DNA of 23,235 nt from an uncultured Eubacteriales bacterium (lineage in GTDB: Bacteria > Bacillota > Clostridia > Christensenellales > QALW01): contig URIR01000032.1 in assembly GCA_900547955.1 (NCBI GenBank), forward strand, positions 1 to 23,235, given 5' to 3'. Positions 15,630-23,165 of the stretch are shown in pieces. Below the pieces are notes generated by a model. The model was not told the origin of the DNA, ran no database searches, and saw only the letters and a program-made list of their open reading frames with translations. A program made the position numbers and the translations under genes. Each line of letters begins with the position of its first letter. Positions within the stretch are counted from its first letter, which is position 1.

Positions 15630-16681
15630 TACAAAAATAGCCTTTCCCCTCCCCAGCGTTTAAGCTTCTCAAATTCCTCCTCAGAATCAAAGAATTTTAT
15701 TTTGAATTTATGCTTTCGCCGCTCTCCCGGCGCAAGAGCTATTAAAGAGCCGTCCCGGCGCGCCGCCGCGCGGCCCAAAACGTAATTAGTGGCCGGCTCC
15801 AGCCCCAAAACATATTCGCCGCTGCTGATATTTTTCCATTGAATAAAATATTCCAGCATGCCCGCATCGTAATAATACACCATACCCAAGCCCAGCTTAT
15901 GATTATATACAGACGCAAAGGAAGCTCCATCCGCATCCCGGCGCATAGTATGGAAATAGCATACCTCTGGAGCACCGTCCACAGGAGCCTCCATGCGCGT
16001 CCAGTTATCCCTGCCCGGAACGGAAATTTCGTCCCGGGGCCTAACCTCCATGGTGGGCAGAAAAATCTCTGCATTCTCGTCTATAAACGGATAACCGAAA
16101 TTAAAATGATATAGCTGCATATATTCGCAGGATGCAAAGCCCTCGTTGACTATTTCATCTTCCAGAATAATCTCGTTAATCGCATGCTTAAATTCATACC
16201 GCCGCCTTAAAAGCAGATGCTCCCCAAAGAGCTTGCTCTGCCTCATCTGTCCCTCAAGGCGCGCCGTGCATACGCCATTTTCCATACCAGTTTTTAAGCT
16301 GTACTCTTCGGCCGGCATATAGGCAATGCGGCCGTGCAGCCCGTAAAGCTCCCCACCGTCCTCAGAGGGCGCGCCAAAAGCCGTAAGCCCGCAGGTAGTG
16401 AGCAACCCCGCAGTAAATCCGCGCTGCCAGTTTTCCCCTTCAGGCTCGTAATAAGCAGGATGGGTTATTCCGCAGGAGTTTATATAGCTTATATTTACTC
16501 CCTTATACAGCACATGAGCCATATCCATACATCTATCCGCCAGAACGGTTACGTCCAATCCCCCTCCGTTATTTATCTGGCTGGCCAGCACTCCCCTCGC
16601 CCTGCCCGTCTCATATTTGAAGGTCTTTACATTAAATTCCTGGGACATATCGCCTGTATATCTGTTTCTATAAGCGTCCAT
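15629..16681 (-). CDS. Aldose 1-epimerase family protein (DUF4432)
   Basis: This 350-aa protein has the DUF4432 / galactose-mutarotase-like beta-sandwich pattern: ADRCMDMAHVLYKGVNISY near residue 47, YEPEGENWQRGFTAGLLTTCGL near 77, and ELYGLHGRIAYMP near 110. Later segments include YHFNFGYPF and GLEPATNYVLGR. Homologues probably bind or isomerise sugars, but the substrate of this group is mostly unknown. The ATG start has GAGGAG about 9 bases upstream. It overlaps the glycosylase gene by one base, though no functional link is obvious. An 11-bp hairpin separates it from the next upstream gene. Confidence 0.85.
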   Translation of the reverse strand: MDAYRNRYTGDMSQEFNVKTFKYETGRARGVLASQINNGGGLDVTVLADRCMDMAHVLYKGVNISYINSCGITHPAYYEPEGENWQRGFTAGLLTTCGLTAFGAPSEDGGELYGLHGRIAYMPAEEYSLKTGMENGVCTARLEGQMRQSKLFGEHLLLRRRYEFKHAINEIILEDEIVNEGFASCEYMQLYHFNFGYPFIDENAEIFLPTMEVRPRDEISVPGRDNWTRMEAPVDGAPEVCYFHTMRRDADGASFASVYNHKLGLGMVYYYDAGMLEYFIQWKNISSGEYVLGLEPATNYVLGRAAARRDGSLIALAPGERRKHKFKIKFFDSEEEFEKLKRWGGERLFL

Positions 16682-16729
16682 TATTCTCTTCTCCTCAGCT
16701 TAAAGCAAATAAGAAATTTCAGGCTTAAA

Positions 16730-16762
16730 TTTTCAGCGCCCGGGCATACCAGGCGCTGAAAA
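16730..16762 (-). terminator. Hairpin after the 344-aa gene
   Basis: TTTTCAGCGCC (16730-16740) and GGCGCTGAAAA (16752-16762) form a perfect 11-bp stem around an 11-base loop. It abuts the TAG of the upstream gene on the minus strand. The trailing tract is only AAAATTT, so termination may be partial and the downstream gene could receive readthrough. Confidence 0.5.
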
Positions 16763-17797
16763 CTAAAACGCAACTGTAAAAGAATACGTTCCCTTAAAGG
16801 AAAATGATTCTATATAGGCATACTTATTAAAAAGGCCGGCCAATCCGCTGGACTTTTTAACCAGCTTAGACTGAAGCTCTTCTGCCTGGCCGCTCTTAGG
16901 GGGAGAAGCCCATTCGTATTTCTCAGCGTTTCCCTCAGAATAAGCCTCTTTGGTTTTATAATATTTAATAAGCAGCACTTCTTCATTTATAATGGAATCT
17001 ATGTAACCGCTCACAGCGTCTATATGCAGCCCGATATCATCGCAGAGCACATAAGGGTATACCCCCACTCCCGCGCTTTCATTATCAAAATACAGCCACA
17101 GCTTTTCCTCCGAATCAATTACTGGCATATTCATCTGATAAATGCAGATATTATGATTATCAGGAGAAAGGCGCCGCACAAGATGCTCTTCAAATTCAGG
17201 ATATTTTTCCAGTAATCTAAGCAAAAGCTCTTCCTGAGCCACCGAGGTTTTAGCCGGAGCTGAAAATTTTAAAAGCAGCTCGGTAAAATCCCTGTAGTCA
17301 TGCTCCATAGTGAGCCTGTCCTGCAGCCTGCAATTTGCGTATTCCTCTCCGTTTACAGTTATTTTAAAATATTGCCCCTCGTCCGATTTGGAAAAGGAAA
17401 TACTTATATTGTCGCGGATAAGCTGCCAGTCGCCGCGCGTATCCCCTTCAAGAGAAAAGCTTTCCTCAACCAGCAGCAGCCGTCCGGCCAGCAGGCAGAA
17501 TATAAATTCTCCTCTTTTTTCCTCATTCTCCAGGCATTCGGTTATAGCCCGCCTCTCCAATTCCGCCGGAAGCTCTAACTGATTCTTATCCTCGATATAA
17601 ATCTCTCCGCCCGTATAAAAACTGGAAGCGCATACCGCCTTCCCCAAATAGCCTTTATTCTTTTCTTCAATGGAAAAATCCCATCCCGGCGCGTAAATCC
17701 CGATAATATCAGGAGTATCCTCAAAAAATACCGTTTCCTTAATATCCTCCCTGCCCGTCAATTCAATATATTTTTCCAGGCAAGCATTCAGCTCCAT
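16763..17797 (-). CDS. Unrecognised acidic 344-aa protein
   Basis: I do not recognise this family. The protein is soluble-looking, with no signal peptide or transmembrane segment, and rich in Glu, Asp, Leu and aromatic residues. Visible stretches include DTPDIIGIYAPGWDFS near 28, a region of alternating hydrophobic residues (FIFCLLAGRLLLVEESFSLEG), LWLYFDNESAGVGVYPYVLC near 235, and an aromatic C-terminus ending TYSFTVAF. No catalytic motif stands out. It has a strong SD (AAAGGAG, 7 bases from the ATG) and its own consensus promoter, so it is very likely expressed as a single gene. Confidence 0.85.
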   Translation of the reverse strand: MELNACLEKYIELTGREDIKETVFFEDTPDIIGIYAPGWDFSIEEKNKGYLGKAVCASSFYTGGEIYIEDKNQLELPAELERRAITECLENEEKRGEFIFCLLAGRLLLVEESFSLEGDTRGDWQLIRDNISISFSKSDEGQYFKITVNGEEYANCRLQDRLTMEHDYRDFTELLLKFSAPAKTSVAQEELLLRLLEKYPEFEEHLVRRLSPDNHNICIYQMNMPVIDSEEKLWLYFDNESAGVGVYPYVLCDDIGLHIDAVSGYIDSIINEEVLLIKYYKTKEAYSEGNAEKYEWASPPKSGQAEELQSKLVKKSSGLAGLFNKYAYIESFSFKGTYSFTVAF

Positions 17798-17863
17798 AAA
17801 GCTTCTCCTTTCGCTTTAAAATACAAGCACATTTTTTGCACGGACATACCTATGCTGGTTTTT

Positions 17864-17892
17864 ATTATACACGATATAATTCCAAGTGACAA
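17864..17892 (-). promoter_or_regulatory. Sigma-A-type promoter of the 344-aa gene
   Basis: On the minus strand TTGTCA (17887-17892), exactly 17 bases, TATAAT (17864-17869). The start codon at 17797 lies about 60 bases downstream of the expected transcription start. Confidence 0.8.
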
Positions 17893-17901
17893 TGGGGTAA
17901 A

Positions 17902-18588
17902 TTAATTTAATACCGAAAATACTGTACGAAGCATTATATTTATATCCCCAAGCAAGCTTACATTCTCCAGATATTCTAAATTATACTTCATTTTTTCAGG
18001 CAGGATTATATTTATATATACGCTGTCCGCGTCGTCCGCCTTTCGTATAAGCTCGCTTTCATCCTTATATTTTATGCTGGCCAGACTGGTAAGCCCCGCA
18101 GGCAGCAAAAGAGTAGACAGCATTTTGGGAGTATAGGCCGAAACATATTCCGGCACCTCTGGACGCGCGCCCACAAAGCTCATCTGCCCCGCAAGGATAT
18201 TAAATACCTGCGGAAACTCATCCAGCTTAAGCTTACGCAGCCATTTGCCTGAGCGCGTAATGCGGCAGTCCCCGCTTGTGGTTACCTTTGAGCCTATGCT
18301 TTCCGCGTCTTTCACCATAGTCCGGAATTTTAATATTCCAAAGGACCTGCCCAATGAAGTTATGCGCGTCTGCTTAAAAAATACCGGCCCCCTGGAATCC
18401 AGTTTTATTATAATTGCTATAACCAGCATAGCCGGAAGCAGCACAATCGCCAATATAAAAGAAACCGCAATATCAAACAGCCTTTTTATAATAAGCGCAG
18501 CGCGCCGCTTTTTAAGCATATCATAATAGGGGCGCACCTCGTCGCAGCGAAACTGCTCGGGAAGCTCCTCCCATTTTTTTAATATCAC
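17902..18588 (-). CDS. Monotopic phosphoglycosyl transferase (bacterial sugar transferase)
   Basis: This 228-aa enzyme transfers a sugar phosphate from a UDP-sugar to a polyprenyl phosphate, starting assembly of a surface glycan. The re-entrant membrane helix follows KRLFDIAVS (35-43). The family motifs are GPVFFKQTR (67-75), KFRTM (87-91), the catalytic Asp-Glu dyad in KLDEFPQ (Asp123, Glu124) and MSFVGARPE (136-144). It resembles PglC/WcaJ catalytic-domain proteins rather than the long WbaP type. The GTG start has GGAGG 7 bases upstream, and the SD overlaps the TAG stop of the aminotransferase gene, so the pair is coupled. The sugar is unknown. Confidence 0.9.
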   Translation of the reverse strand: MILKKWEELPEQFRCDEVRPYYDMLKKRRAALIIKRLFDIAVSFILAIVLLPAMLVIAIIIKLDSRGPVFFKQTRITSLGRSFGILKFRTMVKDAESIGSKVTTSGDCRITRSGKWLRKLKLDEFPQVFNILAGQMSFVGARPEVPEYVSAYTPKMLSTLLLPAGLTSLASIKYKDESELIRKADDADSVYINIILPEKMKYNLEYLENVSLLGDINIMLRTVFSVLN

Positions 18589-18599
18589 CTTTTATCCTC

Positions 18600-19799
18600 C
18601 TAAATAAGATTTAACAAAAGCTGAGCAGTATAGGCGGCCTGCTCATCCGTCAAAACAGTATTGAGAGGCAGAGTTATTTCATTTTTATACATATTATATG
18701 CATTTGGATACGCTTTAATATCAAAACCCATCTGTTTATATGCCGTAAGCATGGGCAAAGGCTTATAATGCACGTTTGCCGTAACGCCGTTATCCGCCAT
18801 AGCCTCTATCAGCGAGTTGCGCTCCTGCTCGTCCGCTCCCTCTATGCGGGTTATGTAAAGATGCCCGCTGGAAATGTAGCCGGCGTTCAAATGTTCTATA
18901 GGCTTGATACGGCTGCCCATAAACGCTTTATTATAAAACTGTATAAGCTCCCTTCGCCTTAAGAGTATGCTTTCATACCGCTTAAGCTGAGAGAGTCCCA
19001 GAGCGGCGGCCATATCCGTCATATTGCATTTATAGCCCGGAATCATAATATCATATTCCCAGCCGCCGCGCGAATTTTTATTCAAGGCGTCCTTGGTCTG
19101 ACCGTGCAGCGAAAGCAGCATATAATTCCTATATATTTCTTCGTCCTCTACTCCCGGTATGCTTCTCCAAGCAACGGCGCCGCCCTCGGCCGTAGTAAGA
19201 TTTTTAACGGCATGAAAGGAAAAGCTGGTAAAATCAGCCAGACTGCCGCTCATTCGTCCCGAGCGGGAAGCTCCAAAGGAATGAGCCGCGTCCGCAATAA
19301 TTGCTATTCTGCCCAGAGCCTCCTGCATTTTGCTATTGGGCCGGAAAAGCGCGCGGTTCTGCTCGGCCAAAAGCAGCAATTTATCATAATCAACAGGAAT
19401 GCCCGCCAAATCTACCGGAATTACAGCCTTTGTCCTAGAGCTAACCGCGCCCGCCAATTTCTCCATATCCATAAAAAAGCTGCCTGGAGCAGTATCTATA
19501 ATTACCGGCTTCGCGCCCACATGGCATATAACGCTGGCAGTAGCAGTATAGGTATAAGCGGTAGTTATTACTTCGTCTCCCGGCTGCACTCCTAAAACGC
19601 GCAGGGTAAGCTCAAGCCCGGCCGTCGCGGAATTAAGGCAAACCGCCCGCGAAGTTCCGCAATAATCAGCTATCTGCCTTTCAAATTCCTTAGTGCGCGG
19701 ACCGGTGGTTATCCAACCTGAGCGCAAAGCTTCTACAACCTGGTTAATATCCTCCTCGTTAATGTCCGGAGGCGAAAAGGGTATATTCATTTTATTCAA
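18600..19799 (-). CDS. DegT/DnrJ/EryC1/StrS-family sugar aminotransferase
   Basis: This is a PLP-dependent aminotransferase that makes amino sugars from keto nucleotide sugars. PLP-site features are NSATAGLELTLR (56-67), ADAAHSFGA with the pyridine-binding Asp at 170, and SFHAVKNLTTAEGG with the Schiff-base Lys at 199. At 399 aa it is normal. Paired with a phosphoglycosyl transferase, it probably supplies an amino sugar such as a bacillosamine-type precursor; dehydratase and acetyltransferase genes are not nearby, so this is inference. The TTG at 19799 has AGGAAGAG about 10 bases upstream. An ATG at 19790 is an alternative, right after a 5-codon mini-ORF (MKYIE). Confidence 0.9.
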   Translation of the reverse strand: MNKMNIPFSPPDINEEDINQVVEALRSGWITTGPRTKEFERQIADYCGTSRAVCLNSATAGLELTLRVLGVQPGDEVITTAYTYTATASVICHVGAKPVIIDTAPGSFFMDMEKLAGAVSSRTKAVIPVDLAGIPVDYDKLLLLAEQNRALFRPNSKMQEALGRIAIIADAAHSFGASRSGRMSGSLADFTSFSFHAVKNLTTAEGGAVAWRSIPGVEDEEIYRNYMLLSLHGQTKDALNKNSRGGWEYDIMIPGYKCNMTDMAAALGLSQLKRYESILLRRRELIQFYNKAFMGSRIKPIEHLNAGYISSGHLYITRIEGADEQERNSLIEAMADNGVTANVHYKPLPMLTAYKQMGFDIKAYPNAYNMYKNEITLPLNTVLTDEQAAYTAQLLLNLI

Positions 19800-19858
19800 T
19801 ATATTTCATCTCTTCCTGACGTTCGCTTTTATATTAAGGCATTCGCCTACAGGGAGTT

Positions 19859-19887
19859 ATTATAGCACATCGGTCAAATATAGTAAA
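19859..19887 (-). promoter_or_regulatory. Promoter of the aminotransferase-transferase pair
   Basis: On the minus strand TTTACT (19882-19887), 17 bases, TATAAT (19859-19864), about 60 bases before the start codon. The -10 is perfect and the -35 matches 4 of 6. The rest of 19888-20088 holds no ORF I can support. Confidence 0.6.
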
Positions 19888-20088
19888 ATGCATAATCATG
19901 TCGGCCAAAAAAGAAATAACGCATCTATTTAATGCCTCTTAAAGGCGATTTAATAAACGCATTAGTTCTTTAATATTTATTTTTCAGCGTGTGCCAAAAA
20001 GCAATCCCGGCGTCTCTTCCCCATTTAATAAGCTATATCGCGGCCCGGCTTAATAGTCATAGACGCATGGCCCGGACAATTTACATTA

Positions 20089-20972
20089 TTATCTTGCCGA
20101 ACCCATTATAGCATCATACACAACGGCAAAATTAGAGGGCGAAACGGAAAACAGATATTCGGTAGCGCCGCTATCTTCAGGCACAATATGAAACATTATC
20201 TCTTCGTCCCCGCGCAAAGCCGTCAGCACGGTCTTCTTATATGAATCGTCAATAAATATGCGATCGCCTCCGGCATACATAGTGCCCGTTAAGGGGACAT
20301 CCCCCGAAGAGGTCCGCATGGTTATATTATATTCGTCCACATACCGCGACGAAGCATTTTTTACCTGGTATCTATCATATTCATATAAAAAATAGTAATA
20401 TCTTTCTGGTCAACAAGCATCTGTACAGTCAGCTTTGAATTATTTGTGGCGCTGTTGCTGAATTTCCCTACAAAATAGCTTTTATTTCCTATATACCATT
20501 CCTCCGTCGGCTGGTCAAATTCATCTACATAATGATATGTTTTCCATACGCCGCCTATATATTGGCCGCAGCGCGAGCATTTTCCATCTGTCGTAGTATG
20601 CCCGAGCGCCGGAATAGCCTGCTTCTGGCTAATCACCTCTCCGCATATTTCGCATACCGTTTCTCCGATAAATCCCGCCTCTGTGCAAGTCGCCTCCTTG
20701 CTTTCTGCCGGAGCGGACTCCTTATGGCCCGTCGCCGGTATCTCCTCCTGCTCCAGCTTAACCCCGCCGCATATTGAACAATGGCTCCCCTCCGTTAAGC
20801 CAGGTTCAACGCAGGTGAGTGCAACCGCCTCGTCAATGACCCATTCATGCTCGCATTTTCGGCCCTCTCCAGAATTATCAGGCGAATGCCCATTCGCCGG
20901 GCTTTCATCGCCGCACGCAGCAAGCATAAAGACCAATAAAAGCAAAATAACCGCCATAAATCCCTTTTTCAC
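20089..20972 (-). pseudogene. Cys-rich lipoprotein gene interrupted by a one-base frameshift
   Basis: The GTG at 20972, 6 bases after AAGGAGGG, begins a lipoprotein: signal peptide VKKGFMAVILLLLVFMLAAC with lipobox LAAC, then repeats with Cys pairs (CSICG, CEICG, CSRCG) spaced by IPATGH / IPALGH, a pattern common in Firmicute surface proteins. A C-terminal domain starts VWKTYHYVDEF. The frame stops at 20361-20363 just after FYMNMIDTR. In the next frame the domain continues without loss as QVKNASSRYVDEYNITM to SAR at 20092, stop at 20089. Adding one A at about 20369 (GAT-AAC-CAG) restores one 294-codon gene. No slippery heptamer is visible, so this is a pseudogene or a sequencing error. The smaller frame alone has no usable start signal. 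Function unknown. Confidence 0.75.
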
Positions 20973-21049
20973 AAAATACCCTCCTTCTTTAATGCCGGCT
21001 TGCAAAGCACATTGGCTAAGCAGCCGATATTACAGCCTTTTTTACGCCG

Positions 21050-21068
21050 TTGTCCTGTTATAGGACAA
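21050..21068. promoter_or_regulatory. Operator 1: 19-bp palindrome
   Basis: TTGTCCT-GTTAT-AGGACAA has perfect 7-base arms. It lies just downstream of the predicted start of transcription of the lipoprotein gene and upstream of the XRE gene. A related copy is at 21099-21117. Confidence 0.75.
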
Positions 21069-21083
21069 TGAATTACGATTTGC

Positions 21084-21112
21084 ATAATACCATAGAATAT
21101 GTCCTATTTCAA
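21084..21112 (-). promoter_or_regulatory. Promoter of the lipoprotein gene
   Basis: On the minus strand TTGAAA (21107-21112), 17 bases, TATTAT (21084-21089). Operator 2 covers the -35 and operator 1 lies just past the expected start of transcription, an arrangement suited to repression. Confidence 0.7.
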
Positions 21113-21117
21113 GACAA
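21099..21117. promoter_or_regulatory. Operator 2: imperfect copy of the 19-bp palindrome
   Basis: The minus strand reads TTGTCTT-GAAAT-AGGACAT, the same layout as operator 1 with changes in arms and spacer. Centre-to-centre distance is 49 bases. It covers the -35 of the minus-strand promoter and sits just before the SD of the XRE gene. Confidence 0.65.
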
Positions 21118-21130
21118 AAGGAGGAGTTGT

Positions 21131-21370
21131 ATGGCAAGAATAACAGATGGGCAAAAAAAGAATATGGTGGGAGAAAACGTGCGCAAGCTCCGTATACAGC
21201 GGGGCATGAGCCAGCAGGCGCTGTCCGAAAAGCTGGAAACCCTGGCCGTTTATATCTGCCGAGGCTCAATTTCCCGGATTGAAGATAACCAGCGTTCCAT
21301 AACCGATATAGGGCTGTACGGCCTGGCTAAGGTTTTAAACGTTTCTATCGAAGATTTATTTAAAACCTAA
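21131..21370 (+). CDS. XRE-family HTH transcriptional regulator
   Basis: This 79-aa protein is almost entirely one Cro/C1-type helix-turn-helix domain: NVRKLRIQRGMSQQALSEKLE (residues about 16-36, split as NVRKLRIQRG and MSQQALSEKLE), then ISRIEDNQRSITDIGLYGLAKVLNVSIEDLF. There is a short insert (TLAVYICRG) between helices 2 and 3, which I believe is seen in a subgroup of clostridial XRE proteins. The ATG has GGAGGAG 4-5 bases upstream. It is divergent from the lipoprotein gene and shares a promoter region with two palindromes, so it probably represses that gene and itself. It is the only complete plus-strand gene here. Confidence 0.9.
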   Translation: MARITDGQKKNMVGENVRKLRIQRGMSQQALSEKLETLAVYICRGSISRIEDNQRSITDIGLYGLAKVLNVSIEDLFKT

Positions 21371-21411
21371 AAGCTTTAACTGCGTTTATAACGTTCAAAT
21401 GCCATAAATAT

Positions 21412-21449
21412 AAGGGTTAAGTTTCTAGAAACCTAACCCTTGTGTTTTT
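21412..21449 (+). terminator. Terminator of the XRE gene
   Basis: AAGGGTTA (21412-21419) pairs with TAACCCTT (21434-21441), with an inner GTTT/AAAC extension past one mismatch and a CTAG loop. GTGTTTTTG follows. It is about 40 bases past the stop. Confidence 0.8.
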
Positions 21450-21520
21450 GCGCTCTGAACGCGTCATTATAAAGTCCTTAATAATATGCGCGCCTCATCC
21501 AAGCCCCTATAAAAGCCCGT

Positions 21521-22153
21521 TTAAACAAGAATATCGTTTTCCTCCTGCGTAAGGCAGAGCTTTGAAACCGACACCTCGTAGGCGGTGCGCTCTTCCAGGG
21601 AGCCGTCCTCCAGCTTTTTCTGATACTGCCTGCTCTGCAGACGCCCCGTTATGCTCATAAACTGACCTACCTCCAGATTTTCACAGTAACGGGCGTTGCG
21701 CCCCCAGCAAATGCAGGGTATGTAATCGCTTTTACCGTAAGCCCTGTTTACCGCAAGAAGCAAATCTGTAATCTCGCGGGAGAAGGGAGTCACTCGATAA
21801 ACCGGCTTTTTGCACACAAAGCCCTGCAAATATATGCTGTTTTCATCCGGCAATCCGCTTTCGGCAATATATAACTCCTTAGCAAAAAGCTGAAGCACCA
21901 GCTTGCTCTTATTTTCATTTACTATATTATACGACCTAACCTGGCCGTCCACACACAGCCTCTGCCCTTCAATTATTTCTTCATTCATAAGCCGCTCGGA
22001 AACTGTAACAGGCAAAATATCCGACTGTCCGGACAGTCTCTCTACCTTAAGCTTAAAAACATAAAAGCTCTCCCCAAAAATATCATGGCTGTATTCCAGC
22101 TCGCTCTCTACAATGCCGCAAAGATGCGCAATATTATTTAAATCGGTATTCAT
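21521..22153 (-). CDS. Single-stranded DNA-binding protein with two OB folds
   Basis: This 210-aa protein resembles the clostridial SSB-like proteins made of two tandem OB folds. The first (about 6-95) begins NIAHLCGIVESELEYSHDIFGESFYVFKL (NIAHLCGIVESE then FYVFKLKVERLSG), and the second (about 104-205) contains IYLQGFVCKKPVYRVTP, ITDLLLAVNRAYGKSDYIPCICWG and VGQFMSITGRLQSRQY, the usual SSB strand order. It lacks the acidic DDxxPF-type C-terminal tip of the main SSB, so it is probably a second, specialised SSB. The ATG has GCGAGG about 9-10 bases upstream. It follows the deacetylase gene by 36 bases and is likely co-transcribed with it. Confidence 0.85.
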   Translation of the reverse strand: MNTDLNNIAHLCGIVESELEYSHDIFGESFYVFKLKVERLSGQSDILPVTVSERLMNEEIIEGQRLCVDGQVRSYNIVNENKSKLVLQLFAKELYIAESGLPDENSIYLQGFVCKKPVYRVTPFSREITDLLLAVNRAYGKSDYIPCICWGRNARYCENLEVGQFMSITGRLQSRQYQKKLEDGSLEERTAYEVSVSKLCLTQEENDILV

Positions 22154-22189
22154 TGGTCATAACCTCGCTTCGTTAATTTAATATATGCC

Positions 22190-22957
22190 TCAGCTCTTAT
22201 GCTGGATACCCTGATCATCCACAGTATAATCCCCGCTGTATATTAATTCGGAAACCGGCACCACCTCGTAGCCCTTTTTCTTTAAGCTCTCCAGCACCAG
22301 GGGCAGAGCGTCCAAAATATGCTTTGAATTATTATGGAACAGCAGTATTGAGCCGTTCTGCACACTCTTGTTCACCCGGTTAAGTATCTCTTGAGCGCTC
22401 AAATCCTTCCAATCCAGGCTGTCTACATCCCATTGTATGCAGTGCATATTCTGTTCGCGCACCGTATTTACCACCGTATCGTTATAATCCCCGAAGGGAG
22501 GACGGAAAACAGCGGGCGTTTTACCAGTAAGCTCCTTTATTTTTTCATTTACCTGCGTTAATTCCTGAATCATTTGTTCTTTGCTTAGCTGAGTCATACG
22601 AGGATGATTAGCCGAATGATTTCCAATTTCAAATCCTCTTTCAGATATACTTTTGACCATATCGGGATATTTATCTATCCAGAATCCCACCAGAAAAAAT
22701 GTGCCCTTAACGCCGTGTTCGTCCATTATATCCATAATACCAGCCGTCTTATCGGCACCCCACGCGGCGTCAAAGCTTATCGCTACCTTTTTCTCCTTCG
22801 TATCCACTCTATATATGGGCTTAACCCCCGTCGTAGCAAATGCGGCAGCGCCCTGATTGCGCGTAAAAATACTTGTAAGCAAAATTACCGCTATAACCGC
22901 CAGCGCTATTCCGCCGGTAATAAAAATCCTTTTTTTATCCATATAAAAGATTTTCAT
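22190..22957 (-). CDS. PdaB-like polysaccharide deacetylase (NodB domain)
   Basis: This 255-aa carbohydrate esterase family 4 protein has a membrane anchor at about 10-30 and a NodB domain outside the cell. Motifs in order: SFDAAWG (61-67) with catalytic Asp63, HSANHP with metal ligands His114 and His118, RPPFGDYND (152-160), QWDVDSLDW (175-183) and LLFHNNSKH (205-213). The second Asp of the usual FDD motif is Ala64, which I recall as a feature of the PdaB sporulation clade, so activity may differ from classic deacetylases. The start is ATG at 22957, 6 bases after GGGAG. An ATG at 22972 contains the SD and is less likely. Confidence 0.88.
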   Translation of the reverse strand: MKIFYMDKKRIFITGGIALAVIAVILLTSIFTRNQGAAAFATTGVKPIYRVDTKEKKVAISFDAAWGADKTAGIMDIMDEHGVKGTFFLVGFWIDKYPDMVKSISERGFEIGNHSANHPRMTQLSKEQMIQELTQVNEKIKELTGKTPAVFRPPFGDYNDTVVNTVREQNMHCIQWDVDSLDWKDLSAQEILNRVNKSVQNGSILLFHNNSKHILDALPLVLESLKKKGYEVVPVSELIYSGDYTVDDQGIQHKS

Positions 22958-23076
22958 ACCTATCTCCCCCATTTCCAGATTTTTATTTTCTTTGTTAATA
23001 ATATTTAGCTTAAGCCATAAATATGATAAACAAATGTTTTATCCGCTTAGACAATACTCTCAATTTATATATAAAA

Positions 23077-23120
23077 GCGCCGCGCAGCCTGAAGTGAAAA
23101 ATCTTCAGGCTGCGCGGCGC
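23077..23120 (-). terminator. Perfect 18-bp hairpin, terminator of a gene beyond the window
   Basis: GCGCCGCGCAGCCTGAAG (23077-23094) and its exact complement (23103-23120) enclose an 8-base loop. On the minus strand TTTTATATATAAATTG follows. It lies upstream of the deacetylase, so it most likely ends a minus-strand gene outside the window. The gap 22973-23076 is AT-rich and has no promoter I can call. Confidence 0.7.
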
Positions 23121-23165
23121 ATAAATCTTGGCAATATAAAAAACTCACAAAAAATAAGCAGCCCC

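Noticed and set aside
19888..20088. Short inverted and direct repeats (for example two CCGGGCC copies on the minus strand)
   Set aside because: They are too short and irregular to call a terminator, operator or mobile element.
20361..20375. Programmed ribosomal frameshift in the lipoprotein gene
   Set aside because: There is no slippery heptamer and no obvious stimulatory structure; a simple one-base loss explains the data better.
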